The position numbers were made by a program, and so were the translations under genes. From Anaerococcus tetradius ATCC 35098 (GTDB lineage Bacteria > Bacillota > Clostridia > Tissierellales > Peptoniphilaceae), in NCBI RefSeq assembly GCF_000159095.1, contig NZ_GG666301.1:1-60179 (forward strand): DNA of 60,179 nt, in the 5' to 3' direction. Positions 17,180-25,710 of this stretch are shown piece after piece. Position 1 is the first letter of the stretch. Each line of letters begins with the position of its first letter. The notes below the pieces were generated by a model, which had not been told where the DNA came from, did no database searches, and was given only the letters and a program-made list of their open reading frames with translations.

Positions 17180-18147
17180 TATCGCTCCTCAATATATTCC
17201 TTTAGAAATAGGTTTCTTCTATCATCCCTATTTCCCTCATACTTATTCTTTGTTAGGTTAAATATAAGATAGTCTAGTTCATCATTTGTAAAATCAGTAT
17301 CGAAGGCTAAAAGTCTGTATTTTTTAAGACCATAGAGGTCTTTTGCTAAAAGCTCCAAGCTCTTATCAAGACCAAGCTTTAGATTACTTAACATAACTTC
17401 TATATAATCTTCAATCTCAGCTTCTTTTATACCATTTAAAACTAGATAATCTCTTCTAAATCTTCTCTCATTTCTCACTAAAATATCTAGGGCCTTCTCA
17501 AACTTGGCTAAAATCTTGTCTATATCCTTCCAATAATTGCCGATGTTCTTTAGAAGATACAAGTCATCAGCATATCTCTTGTAATTTTTAGGAACAAACT
17601 TTTGCAAGTAGATAGCTTCGTGGATGAGGCTTTGCTTTAAGCCAAAATACGCCTTCTCGTCATCAACCATAGCAAAAAAGAAACATTTTACGAAAATCTC
17701 AAGGCCATTTCCCGTATTTCTCCCATCCTGGGTCAAATAACCATACTCAGGAGAAAAGGCAAAATCTAAACTTTCATCAAGGCCTTCTTCAAGCAAGGAA
17801 GCCTTCTTGTAGGCCGATTTCAAGTCGAGATTAAAATCCCTAACATTTATTGACAAGTGGTCTCTATCATTTATAACTATAATATAATCATCTTCAAAGA
17901 CAAGACCAATCTTTAGGGCCTTGGTGGTACAATCTTCACTAAGAACGAAAGAATTTATGAGTTCATTAAGGGTATTCTCATCTAATTCTTCTAGAAGGAT
18001 TAGCCTATCTCCAAAAATCCCCCTGAATATATCTATAATCTCCCCACTCGCCTCATAGGACATGGAAGCTGGAAAATCATAGCCTCTGATATTTCTCCTA
18101 AGGGAGAGATTAGAAGATAGGATTATATCTTTTGTATATTCTATCAA
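17179..18147 (-). CDS. mcsB: McsB-like protein with lost kinase residues (pseudo-arginine kinase)
   Basis: 322 residues, shorter than typical McsB (about 350-360). TTG start overlaps the mcsA stop (TTGA), with AGGTG upstream. The frame aligns along its length with McsB arginine kinases but key residues differ. The ATP-binding SSRIR is SSNLS, NEEDHIRI is NDRDHLSI (both catalytic carboxylates and the arginine changed), the cysteine motif TSCPTNVGTG is TQDGRNTGNG, and the RGIYGEGSEA/ISNQ segment is absent. The C-terminal RDxxRA phosphoarginine-pocket motif is largely kept (RDDRRN). I infer a non-catalytic adaptor or regulator of ClpC/CtsR; loss of function by drift is the alternative, but the open frame and operon position argue against decay. 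Confidence 0.8.
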   Translation of the reverse strand: MIEYTKDIILSSNLSLRRNIRGYDFPASMSYEASGEIIDIFRGIFGDRLILLEELDENTLNELINSFVLSEDCTTKALKIGLVFEDDYIIVINDRDHLSINVRDFNLDLKSAYKKASLLEEGLDESLDFAFSPEYGYLTQDGRNTGNGLEIFVKCFFFAMVDDEKAYFGLKQSLIHEAIYLQKFVPKNYKRYADDLYLLKNIGNYWKDIDKILAKFEKALDILVRNERRFRRDYLVLNGIKEAEIEDYIEVMLSNLKLGLDKSLELLAKDLYGLKKYRLLAFDTDFTNDELDYLIFNLTKNKYEGNRDDRRNLFLKEYIEER

Positions 18148-18725
18148 TTTTTCACCTGCATATTCAATTCGTCTATCTGCTCTTTTATCTCAGCTGCCTT
18201 CTCATAATCTTCAATCTCTACTAAAACTTGGAGTTGTTCTTGAAGATTTTTAATTTTTACAGCTATATCCTTAAAGTCCCTCTCTCTTCTAGGAAACTTT
18301 CCTTCATATAAGCTGTAATTGTTAAAGGTTTTAAGGATCTTATCTGTAAGCCTATCATCAAACTTATAACAGTCTGGACAAGCAAAGATACCCTTTCTAA
18401 TAGAAGATGTTAGGTTGCCACAAGTAGGGCAAGAATCATCAGCAAGATTATTTAACAATCCATAGGAATAATTATTCTCCTTGAACCTATAATCATAATA
18501 TGAATCTATAACTTCATCGAGGCTTGGCAAAAATTGATCAATTAAGTTCTCGATTTTTTTCTTATCAAGCTTTTGAATACCAGTTTTGATTTCGCCCTTA
18601 TCATCAACAGCAAGGTCTGTAAATTTCATCACACATTCGTTACATAAGTGGAAGTCTTTCTCCTCGCCATTAATTATAGTCTTTACTGTAACAGTCGCTT
18701 CATTATCACATCTATCGCATTTCAT
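18144..18725 (-). CDS. mcsA: McsA-type zinc-binding activator protein
   Basis: 193 residues. Two treble-clef-like zinc motifs, CDRC...CNEC (residues 3-30) and CPTC...CPDC (about 98-118), are followed by a C-terminal UVR helical pair (LVEIEDYEKAAEIKEQIDEL). McsA normally activates the McsB kinase and binds CtsR and ClpC. Retention of a normal McsA next to a catalytically impaired McsB is notable. The stop overlaps the next start by four bases. Confidence 0.92.
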   Translation of the reverse strand: MKCDRCDNEATVTVKTIINGEEKDFHLCNECVMKFTDLAVDDKGEIKTGIQKLDKKKIENLIDQFLPSLDEVIDSYYDYRFKENNYSYGLLNNLADDSCPTCGNLTSSIRKGIFACPDCYKFDDRLTDKILKTFNNYSLYEGKFPRRERDFKDIAVKIKNLQEQLQVLVEIEDYEKAAEIKEQIDELNMQVKN

Positions 18726-18726
18726 A

Positions 18727-19194
18727 TCAATTACTCCTCGCCAATAAGCTAAGTAAGATATTTTTTATAATATCTGACCTTATGGCATTTCTCTGTTTAA
18801 TATCACAAATCCCCGCTAGGGCCTTGTCGCTAATGGCATATCTTGCCATGATACAATCATTGTCTGTAAAATACTTCCTTCTTAACAAATCTCTAAAAAG
18901 ACTTTCCGCATCGTTTTGGCTCATATGCTTCTTAAGATTTTTGATTAGATAAGAAACGTAAGAATCCTCATCGACTACAGTTATTATCTTAATAAAGCCA
19001 TTACCTCCACGCTTGCTTTCTATTAGATATCCATTGTATGGAGTAAATCTAGTCGAAAGGACGTAGTTAATCTGACTTGGGGCACAATCGAAACGAAGAG
19101 CCAAGTCGTTCCTTCCAATCTCAAGCATGCCATCAACAGAATCCTCTAGCATAGCTTTAAGGAACATCTCTATTTCTGAAGTTAGACCTGCCAT
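18727..19194 (-). CDS. ctsR: Transcriptional repressor CtsR
   Basis: 155 residues, standard length. Winged-helix DNA-binding part with the conserved RNDLALRFDCAPSQINYVLSTRF helix-turn-helix and the RGGNGFIKI wing that contacts the operator. The C-terminal dimerisation domain follows. It represses clp genes until heat or thiol stress. Directly preceded by a CtsR box, indicating autoregulation. Confidence 0.96.
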   Translation of the reverse strand: MAGLTSEIEMFLKAMLEDSVDGMLEIGRNDLALRFDCAPSQINYVLSTRFTPYNGYLIESKRGGNGFIKIITVVDEDSYVSYLIKNLKKHMSQNDAESLFRDLLRRKYFTDNDCIMARYAISDKALAGICDIKQRNAIRSDIIKNILLSLLARSN

Positions 19195-19221
19195 AATTCA
19201 CCACTCTTTCTATATAAATAC

Positions 19222-19249
19222 TAGTCAATTGCATTGACTATCTCTGACC
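19222..19249 (-). promoter_or_regulatory. CtsR operator upstream of ctsR
   Basis: Minus strand 19249-19233 reads GGTCAGAGATAGTCAAT, a tandem RGTCAAA-type heptad repeat with the 3-nt spacer expected for CtsR. A third, inverted heptad makes a perfect palindrome with the second (TAGTCAAT-TGC-ATTGACTA, 19222-19240). It lies about 40 nt before the ctsR ATG. Confidence 0.8.
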
Positions 19250-19357
19250 TTCTTATTTAAAAACAAAGAATCATAATGATTCCTAGTAAAATTGTACTAT
19301 TTACAAAGGTCTTTTCAAGTTAAGCTCCTATTAGCCTATAAAGACTAGGACTTTTTC

Positions 19358-19404
19358 TATAAAGACAAAACTCTTATTAGATTGAATCAATCCATAAGAG
19401 TTTT
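19358..19404 (-). terminator. Terminator after the YugP-type gene
   Basis: Arms AAAACTCTTAT (minus 19404-19394) and ATAAGAGTTTT (19377-19367), then GTCTTT. It separates the metallopeptidase gene from ctsR. Confidence 0.8.
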
Positions 19405-19424
19405 ATATCCGCCCATAATTTCTT

Positions 19425-20141
19425 CTAATCTCTTCTATTGTTCCTATTTCCATAGAGAAGAAATAGTCTTAAAAATTGGAGGGCTGTTGCAAGGGTTGCT
19501 GCAAGATAGGTGTAGGCAGCAGCTTTTAGCATAGCCTTAGCTCCTTCAAGTTCTTCTCCCGCAAGCATTCCACTTTCATCAATTACCCTTATAGCCCTTC
19601 TTGATGCATCAAACTCGACAGGTAGGGTTACCAGTTGAAAGATTAGAACTAAGGAAAATAATATTAGTCCTATATCCAGAAGCTTTTGTTGGGATAAGAA
19701 TATGCCCAAAAGTATTACTGGAAAGGCAAGTTTAGAACCAAAGTTTACCGCAGGAACTATCCATGACTTAACCCTTAAAGGTATATAGCCTTCCTTGTAT
19801 TGGATTACATGGCCACATTCGTGGGCTGCTACTGCAATAGAGGCTATAGATGTATCAGTGAAGGACTCCTTTGATAGGGCTACTTCTTTTGTAGCAGGAT
19901 TAAAGTAGTCGGATAGGCTTCCTCCGATTTTCTTAATAGATATATCATTGTAATTGTTAACATCTAGGATATACTTGGCAGCTTGATAGCCAGTTATCCC
20001 CCTATTAGATTTAATCTTACTATATTTACTAAAGGCTTTTTGGATATTAGCTTGGGCAAGCATGCTTATGATTAGGCCTATTATAACCAAGAAGTAGGTC
20101 TTATCATAAAACATATATCCAAAAGAATATGGATAATACAT
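19425..20141 (-). CDS. Neutral zinc metallopeptidase, YugP family
   Basis: 238 residues from the ATG at 20141 (GAGGG 8 nt upstream; family members begin MYYP in the same way). An N-terminal membrane helix, the H-E-x-x-H zinc motif AAHECGHVIQY and three further membrane helices match YugP/DUF-type membrane zinc peptidases. Substrate is unknown. Flanked by terminators on both sides, so probably monocistronic. Confidence 0.88.
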   Translation of the reverse strand: MYYPYSFGYMFYDKTYFLVIIGLIISMLAQANIQKAFSKYSKIKSNRGITGYQAAKYILDVNNYNDISIKKIGGSLSDYFNPATKEVALSKESFTDTSIASIAVAAHECGHVIQYKEGYIPLRVKSWIVPAVNFGSKLAFPVILLGIFLSQQKLLDIGLILFSLVLIFQLVTLPVEFDASRRAIRVIDESGMLAGEELEGAKAMLKAAAYTYLAATLATALQFLRLFLLYGNRNNRRD

Positions 20142-20207
20142 AGTTATTCCCTCTTTCATTATTTTTTCTTATTATACCCGATTTTTCATCAATTAAATTT
20201 ACGCACA

Positions 20208-20231
20208 GAAAAAGGGCTTCGCAAAGCCCCT
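20208..20231 (-). terminator. Terminator of the K+ uptake operon
   Basis: Minus strand GGGCTTTGCGAAGCCC followed by TTTTTCT. It lies about 215 nt after the ktrA-type stop; a second hairpin (TAGTTTTC/GAAAACTA near 20255-20282) lies between them. Confidence 0.85.
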
Positions 20232-20445
20232 CCTCCTTATAGAAAAGAATAAGTTAGTCCTAGTTTTCTAAGGGAAAACTATAAGGAATTAATAATGAAA
20301 AACCTAGCTATTTAATAGCTAACTTTATTATAACATCATTTATAATTTTATGCAAACTTTTTCTTATTTTTCCTATAATTTATATTTATTAACTTATTTA
20401 AGTTAATTACACCCTGGCTATCTAGAGTCCATTACGTTTTCCTAA

Positions 20446-21099
20446 TCAAGTGTTCTCTTCGATGGCTTTAGCGTTTTCATTATCGCCTATGAGGACTAGG
20501 ACATCGTCCTTCTTAATCAAGGTAGTTGGATCAATTTCCATGATCATCTCTCCCTGTCTTTCGAATCCTACTACATTCATCTTGTAGGTATTTCTAAAAT
20601 CAAGTTCTATAAGAGATTTTCCTATCCAATCCTTGTGGGCCTTGATTTCGATTAGGGAAAAATCATTCGAAAATTGAATAAGCTCGAGAAGGTTTGAGCC
20701 TGCAAGTGACCTAGCCAACCTTTCTCCTGTATCAAGTTCAGGATAGACTATTTGATCGGCTCCAATTTTTTTGAGGATTCTAGCATGGGATTGGCTGGTA
20801 GCCTTAGCTATTACCTTGCCAACTCCACTATCCTTACAAATTAAAGTAGCCTCGATTGATGCTTCTATGTCTGTTCCTGTTGCGATTATTGCAACATCGT
20901 AGTTATTTATTCCCAAAGACTTCATGGCTAACTCTTCGGTAATGTCCGCTTGGGCAGCACTTGATACAAAATTCGCTATTTTTTCTACCTTTGTGTAATT
21001 AGAATCTACTGCTGTTACATAAATGCCTTTTTCAAAAAGCTTGGTTGCAACAGAATAACCGAATCTTCCTAGACCTAATACAATAACATTTTTTTCCAT
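20446..21099 (-). CDS. ktrA: K+ uptake regulatory subunit, KtrA/TrkA family
   Basis: 217 residues: RCK_N nucleotide-binding Rossmann domain (VLGLGRFGYSVATKL, G-x-G-x-x-G) followed by an RCK_C domain (from about residue 135). This cytosolic ring gates the KtrB channel in response to ATP/ADP and often binds c-di-AMP through RCK_C. Lies 8 nt after the ktrB-type gene. Confidence 0.93.
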   Translation of the reverse strand: MEKNVIVLGLGRFGYSVATKLFEKGIYVTAVDSNYTKVEKIANFVSSAAQADITEELAMKSLGINNYDVAIIATGTDIEASIEATLICKDSGVGKVIAKATSQSHARILKKIGADQIVYPELDTGERLARSLAGSNLLELIQFSNDFSLIEIKAHKDWIGKSLIELDFRNTYKMNVVGFERQGEMIMEIDPTTLIKKDDVLVLIGDNENAKAIEENT

Positions 21100-21107
21100 A
21101 ATCCCTC

Positions 21108-22457
21108 CTAACCTATACTAATAAAACATTCTGGATATCTGATTAACTTCTCATCTGGCTTGAGGCCAAAGGCAAAGGCCATAGTCATTGGACCAATCCT
21201 TCCTAGATACATGCAAAAACCTAGAAGGATTTTTGCAATTTTTGATAAATCTGCTGTAATTCCCTTAGAAGCTCCAACGGTAGCAAGGGCTGATACAGTT
21301 TCATACAAGGTGTCCATAAAATTAAAATCATCAGTAATAGTTATGATAAAACTTACCAAAAACACTATAAAGAATGATATCATAAAAATTGATAAGGCTT
21401 TTTTGATTGATTCGTCACTTATATGTTTATTAAAGACGACTGGCTCTTTTTGACTTTTTATAACTGAGTAAGTAGCGAGAGCCAAAACACCGAAGGTTGT
21501 AGTCTTGATACCTCCTGCCGTTGATCCTGGAGATCCTCCTATAAACATTAGCCCTATAAGGAGAAGTGCTGTCGAATCCTTTATTTGAGATAAGTTTACA
21601 GAATAAAAACCAGCTGTTCTGGCGGATACCGATTGAAAGAAGGATTCTGTAATTGAAGCTTGAAGTCCCTCTTTGATTAAAACTCCCCCCTTTATTGATT
21701 CAAGGATAAAAAAGCCTACCGCTCCTACAATAATCAAAACAAGGTTAATTACCAATACCAACTTTGAGTGAGTAGATATCTGCTTAAAATTTTTCTTATA
21801 GAAAAGTTCACTTGTAACCATAAAGCCCAAACCGCCGGTTATTATTAATAGCATTATGGTTATATTAACCAAAAGATCTTTTCTAAGTGGATAAATAGAA
21901 TCCCCCATTATATCAAAACCTGCATTGCAAAAAGCTGAAATAGAATGAAATATAGCATACCATATTCCCTTTCCCAAACCATAGCTAGGAATAAATCTAA
22001 TAGAAAGTAATATAGCTCCGAGAGTTTCTACTATGAGGGTAAAGGCTAAGACATACCTAAAGAGTCTAACCATGCCTGCCATGCTTTCTACATTTAATTG
22101 CTCCTTTAGAATTTGCCTTGATTTAATGCCTATCTTTTTTCTCAAGATTAAAGGAATTATGGAGGCTAAAGTCATTATTCCAAGGCCTCCTATTTGTATC
22201 AAGATAATGATTACAACTTGGCCAAGGCTATTCCAATGATAGCCTGTATTTACAGGACTTAGACCTGTTACGCAAGATGCACTTGCTGCAACAAAGAAAG
22301 AATCGACAAGGCTAGTTCTGGTAGCTGAATTGGTAACATAAGGAGTCGTAAGAATTAGTCCTCCTAGGCTTATCAGAATCAGAAATCCCAAAGACAAAAC
22401 AAAGGCCGGGTTTTCTGTAAGCTTGTCAAAAGTTCTTTTTAAAAAATTTTTTTGCAT
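21108..22457 (-). CDS. ktrB: K+ transporter membrane subunit, KtrB/TrkH family
   Basis: 449 residues, multiple membrane helices with four selectivity-filter-like P-loops (ASCVTGLSPVNTG, AFCNAGFDIMGD, SARTAGFYSVN and ATVGASKGI). The intramembrane gate segment GGSPGSTAGGIKTTT is typical of KtrB/TrkH. Forms the K+ (Na+-coupled) channel with the downstream KtrA-type subunit. The leader just upstream carries a GC-rich hairpin near 22483-22505. Confidence 0.94.
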   Translation of the reverse strand: MQKNFLKRTFDKLTENPAFVLSLGFLILISLGGLILTTPYVTNSATRTSLVDSFFVAASASCVTGLSPVNTGYHWNSLGQVVIIILIQIGGLGIMTLASIIPLILRKKIGIKSRQILKEQLNVESMAGMVRLFRYVLAFTLIVETLGAILLSIRFIPSYGLGKGIWYAIFHSISAFCNAGFDIMGDSIYPLRKDLLVNITIMLLIITGGLGFMVTSELFYKKNFKQISTHSKLVLVINLVLIIVGAVGFFILESIKGGVLIKEGLQASITESFFQSVSARTAGFYSVNLSQIKDSTALLLIGLMFIGGSPGSTAGGIKTTTFGVLALATYSVIKSQKEPVVFNKHISDESIKKALSIFMISFFIVFLVSFIITITDDFNFMDTLYETVSALATVGASKGITADLSKIAKILLGFCMYLGRIGPMTMAFAFGLKPDEKLIRYPECFISIG

Positions 22458-22599
22458 TATAACCTTCCTTACACAATCAAAGGGGCCGGCATAAGTAAAG
22501 CCCTCCCCTAACTTAAGAGAATTTTACATCTCTTATAAGAAATTGTCAATGATTGAGATAATTTCTTATTTTTATCAAAGCGTCGTGCAAAAGCCACAG

Positions 22600-22630
22600 A
22601 AAAAAATAGAGCCAAGATTAATCTCAGCTC
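22600..22630 (-). terminator. Terminator after the PTS gene
   Basis: Minus strand stem GAGC-TG-AGAT...ATCT-TG-GCTC followed by TATTTTTTT, 8 nt after the PTS stop codon. Confidence 0.8.
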
Positions 22631-22638
22631 CAAAATTT

Positions 22639-24048
22639 TTATTCATTTTTAAGCATCTTATCTGAATAACCAAACATGTAGGTTAAAACAAAAGAAACTC
22701 CGATAGATATTAATAGCATTAACAAATACATAAAGACATTGTCTAGATACAAGAGTGTACCTGGAATAACTGTTACTGCCATACCAGTTGCTGATAATTT
22801 AAAGATTGATGCGAAAAATCCTCCTGCTGCACCACCGACCATAGCCATTACAAAAGGTCTTACAAATCTTAGGTTGATACCAAAAATTGCAGGTTCTGTT
22901 ATGCCCAAGACTGCTGATAGGGCTGAAGGATAGGCAATTTGTTTAATTTTTTTATCCTTAGTCTTGATTGCAACTGCAAGGACTGCTCCAGCTTGACCTG
23001 CGGTAGCTGCTGATATGAGGGCGTTAAAGGCATTTCTACCATTATCTGCCAATAGTTGAACTTCTAGGAAGTTAAATATGTGATGGATTCCTGTAACTAC
23101 TATCAATTGTTGGAAACCACCTATTAATAGGCCTGCTATACCGAAAGGAAGTCCCAGAGTCCATTTTGTTGCGTTTAATACTACAACTTCGAGTTGGTGG
23201 AAAACTGGTCCTATGGCAAAGAGAGATAGTACACTCATTATAGCAAGAACTAGGAAAGGTGTTAGGAGTAAATCCAAACTATCAGGAATTACCTTTCTTA
23301 AATTTCTCTCAAGCTTAGCTCCTATAAAGCCTGATATAAAGGCTGGAAGGACTGTTCCTTGATAGCCTACAACTGGTATGAAGCCAAACATGATAATTGG
23401 ACTAGCATCTCCACTTGCTACTTGATAGGCGTTTGGTAGGTTAGGATGAACTAGCATAAGACCTAGAACTATACCTATAACAGGGCTTCCCCCAAATACC
23501 TTAAAGGCTGACCAAGCTACTAGAGCTGGCAAGAAGGCGAAAGCTGTATCTGTTAAAATTTGCGTCCACATCAAAAAATTTCCTGAAATATCATCTGGAG
23601 TCATTGAAAAAATTGCAAGAATTTCCTTTTGAGTCAGAAGACCCCTAAGCCCCATAAATAATCCTGTAGCAACAAGGACTGGAATGATTGGCACGAAAAC
23701 ATCACCAAAAGTCTTTATAGCTCTTTTTAATGGATTATTTTGGTTCTTCGACTTATTCTCTACAGCTTTTTCGTGTATTTTTGTAAAGTCATCCGAGCTT
23801 TTATCCTTCAAACTTTCATAAGCATCAAAAACCTTATTTACAGTTCCTGTACCAAAAATAATTTGGAGTTGGCCTTCATTGAACATTGCCCCCTTAGCAC
23901 CTTCAAGCTCTTTAGCCTTATCCATATTGATTTTATCCTTATCCACTACTTCTATTCTTAATCTTGTCGCACAGTGGGCTACAGAAGAAATATTTCCCCT
24001 TCCTCCTGCCGCCTTGATGGCTTCTTCTGCTGCTTTTTTGTAATCCAT
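22639..24048 (-). CDS. PTS system EIIBC component, sucrose/trehalose (glucoside) family
   Basis: 469 residues. N-terminal EIIB domain with the phosphocysteine at C26 (VAHCATRLR), linker, then a ten-helix EIIC domain with the conserved GITEPAIFGINLRF segment. Closest by eye to ScrA/SacP and TreP permeases; no EIIA domain, so phosphate must come from another protein. No sugar-phosphate hydrolase is adjacent, so the substrate is uncertain. Divergent from a LacI-family regulator with two operator-like sites between them. Confidence 0.88.
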   Translation of the reverse strand: MDYKKAAEEAIKAAGGRGNISSVAHCATRLRIEVVDKDKINMDKAKELEGAKGAMFNEGQLQIIFGTGTVNKVFDAYESLKDKSSDDFTKIHEKAVENKSKNQNNPLKRAIKTFGDVFVPIIPVLVATGLFMGLRGLLTQKEILAIFSMTPDDISGNFLMWTQILTDTAFAFLPALVAWSAFKVFGGSPVIGIVLGLMLVHPNLPNAYQVASGDASPIIMFGFIPVVGYQGTVLPAFISGFIGAKLERNLRKVIPDSLDLLLTPFLVLAIMSVLSLFAIGPVFHQLEVVVLNATKWTLGLPFGIAGLLIGGFQQLIVVTGIHHIFNFLEVQLLADNGRNAFNALISAATAGQAGAVLAVAIKTKDKKIKQIAYPSALSAVLGITEPAIFGINLRFVRPFVMAMVGGAAGGFFASIFKLSATGMAVTVIPGTLLYLDNVFMYLLMLLISIGVSFVLTYMFGYSDKMLKNE

Positions 24049-24083
24049 AATTGCTCCTTTAATAATTACAAGATAAAAATGGG

Positions 24084-24125
24084 AACGGTTCCGTTAATAT
24101 TATTATAGCAAAAACGTTTCCTTTG
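24084..24125. promoter_or_regulatory. Two LacI-type operators between PTS gene and its regulator
   Basis: A perfect palindrome AACGGTTCCGTT (24084-24095) within GGGAACGGTTCCGTT, and a second site around AAAACGTTTCC (24111-24121). Both have the central C-G step of LacI-family operators and lie in the shared divergent promoter region. Confidence 0.75.
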
Positions 24126-24178
24126 TCAAATTATTTTTAAATTTTTTATTTATTTGTTATTATAGGAGAGGAGGATAT

Positions 24179-25147
24179 ATGGCAAATATAAATGATATAG
24201 CAAAGGCTACAGGCTTTTCAAAATCGACTATTTCAAGATATTTAAACGATGGCTCTGTAAGTGATAAAACGAAAAAGAAAATTAAAGAGGCTATTGATAA
24301 GCTCGGCTATGTTCCTAACTCTTATGCGAGGAATCTCAAAAAGACCAAGACCAATATTATAGGAATTATAATCCCAAATTTTATAGGCTATACAAAAAAC
24401 ACAGCCCTAAATTCTATCAACCTCTTTCTAAAGGATAGTGGCTATTCTATGCTTATTTCTTGCTCAAATGACGATATGGATGAAGAAGTAAGGATTATAG
24501 AAGAGATGCAGGGGCTTAATGTCGATGGAATAATTCTTTTTGCTTCTAATATTACCAAAAAACATAAGGAAGTCCTTAAAGATTTAGATACTCCTCTAGT
24601 TATTTTTGGCCAAGAGCTTGATGGCTTTAGTTCCGTTATAGCCGATGATTACGAGGCTGGTAGGCTAATGGCAACCTATATCAAAAAACTAAAGCATAAG
24701 GAAATTAGCTATTTCGATGTCGGAGAATACGATCATGCAGTAGGCAAGAGATTTAAGGGTTTAAGTGATGTCCTTGAGGGAAGTGGAATAAAAATAAACC
24801 ACCACCACTTCGACTTCACCAAGAAGACTGCCTACGAAAAGGCCAAGGAAATTTTAGATAGGGAAAAATCAACCTTTTACCTAGGAGCTACAGATAATAT
24901 TGCCTTTGGTATAATCGAAGCTTTAAGAGAGAAAAACATCAAAATCCCTGACGATATTTCCGTAGCAGGCTTTGGCAATTATGAAATATCATCTATCACC
25001 AACCCTTCCCTAACGACCGTAGACTTTCCCTACGATAAGCTCGGAAGGCTTGCCATAGAAAGTTTGATTAATATTATTGAGGGTAACAAAAAAGAAAAAA
25101 TAAGACCTGTCAAGGCCAAGCTAATACTTAGGGATTCTAGCAAATAA
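24179..25147 (+). CDS. LacI-family transcriptional regulator
   Basis: 322 residues. N-terminal LacI helix-turn-helix (INDIAKATGFSKSTISRYLNDGSVSDKT) and hinge helix, then a periplasmic-binding-protein-like sugar sensor domain. Strong AGGAGG before the ATG. Divergent from the PTS permease gene and presumably its repressor (ScrR-like); the effector is probably the phosphorylated sugar or fructose (inference). Confidence 0.92.
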   Translation: MANINDIAKATGFSKSTISRYLNDGSVSDKTKKKIKEAIDKLGYVPNSYARNLKKTKTNIIGIIIPNFIGYTKNTALNSINLFLKDSGYSMLISCSNDDMDEEVRIIEEMQGLNVDGIILFASNITKKHKEVLKDLDTPLVIFGQELDGFSSVIADDYEAGRLMATYIKKLKHKEISYFDVGEYDHAVGKRFKGLSDVLEGSGIKINHHHFDFTKKTAYEKAKEILDREKSTFYLGATDNIAFGIIEALREKNIKIPDDISVAGFGNYEISSITNPSLTTVDFPYDKLGRLAIESLINIIEGNKKEKIRPVKAKLILRDSSK

Positions 25148-25194
25148 GCCTTAGTTTTAAATGATATCTAGGCTAGAAAAAAGGATGAAAATAA

Positions 25195-25701
25195 ATGAAA
25201 AAATATTATTTTAAGGAAAAATTTTTCAAGATAACTGATCACTATCCAATCCTCGATGAGGATGGAAAAAAGACATTTTTTGTAGATCAGACCTTTAAGT
25301 TCTTGGGCTACGAGGCTAAAGTTTCCGATGCCCACGACAAAGAACTTTTCACTATAAATAGGAAACTCTTATCTTTCCTACCAATTTATTACATATCTTT
25401 TTCTGATAAGAGCAAAAAAGATATGACCATAAGGTCTAATCTAGCTTTTTTCAAAAAATCAATAGATATCCTTATGGAAGATGGAAAGATCAACCTTAAG
25501 GGTAATTTCTGGGACTATGAATTTAAGATGTTCTATAAGGGAGAGGTCATAGGAGAAGCTAGTAAGAAAATTTTCTCCCTAACTGATCAATATGAATTAA
25601 AGGTCTTAGACGAAAATTTCAGCCTAGAGCTTATTGCCCTTTGCCTAGCCCTAAACAATATAAAAGATTTAGAAAACGCATCATCCGCTAGTAACGGTTA
25701 A
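25195..25701 (+). CDS. LURP-one-related (YxjI-type) protein
   Basis: 168 residues. The pattern YYFKEKFFKITDHYPILDEDGK...VDQTFKFLGYEAKVSD with repeated short strands is that of LURP-one-related/Tubby-like proteins, which form a small beta barrel around a central helix (FSLELIALCLALNNI). Function in bacteria is unknown. Ends 9 nt before the aminopeptidase gene, so they may be cotranscribed. Confidence 0.75.
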   Translation: MKKYYFKEKFFKITDHYPILDEDGKKTFFVDQTFKFLGYEAKVSDAHDKELFTINRKLLSFLPIYYISFSDKSKKDMTIRSNLAFFKKSIDILMEDGKINLKGNFWDYEFKMFYKGEVIGEASKKIFSLTDQYELKVLDENFSLELIALCLALNNIKDLENASSASNG

Positions 25702-25710
25702 GGAGAATTT

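Noticed and set aside
17179-18147. McsB gene as a frameshifted pseudogene
   Set aside because: Full open frame with colinear alignment to McsB and operon overlap on both sides; losses are confined to functional motifs.
22458-22600. c-di-AMP (ydaO) riboswitch before ktrB
   Set aside because: Only about 100 nt with one GC-rich hairpin; the conserved ydaO segments are not present.
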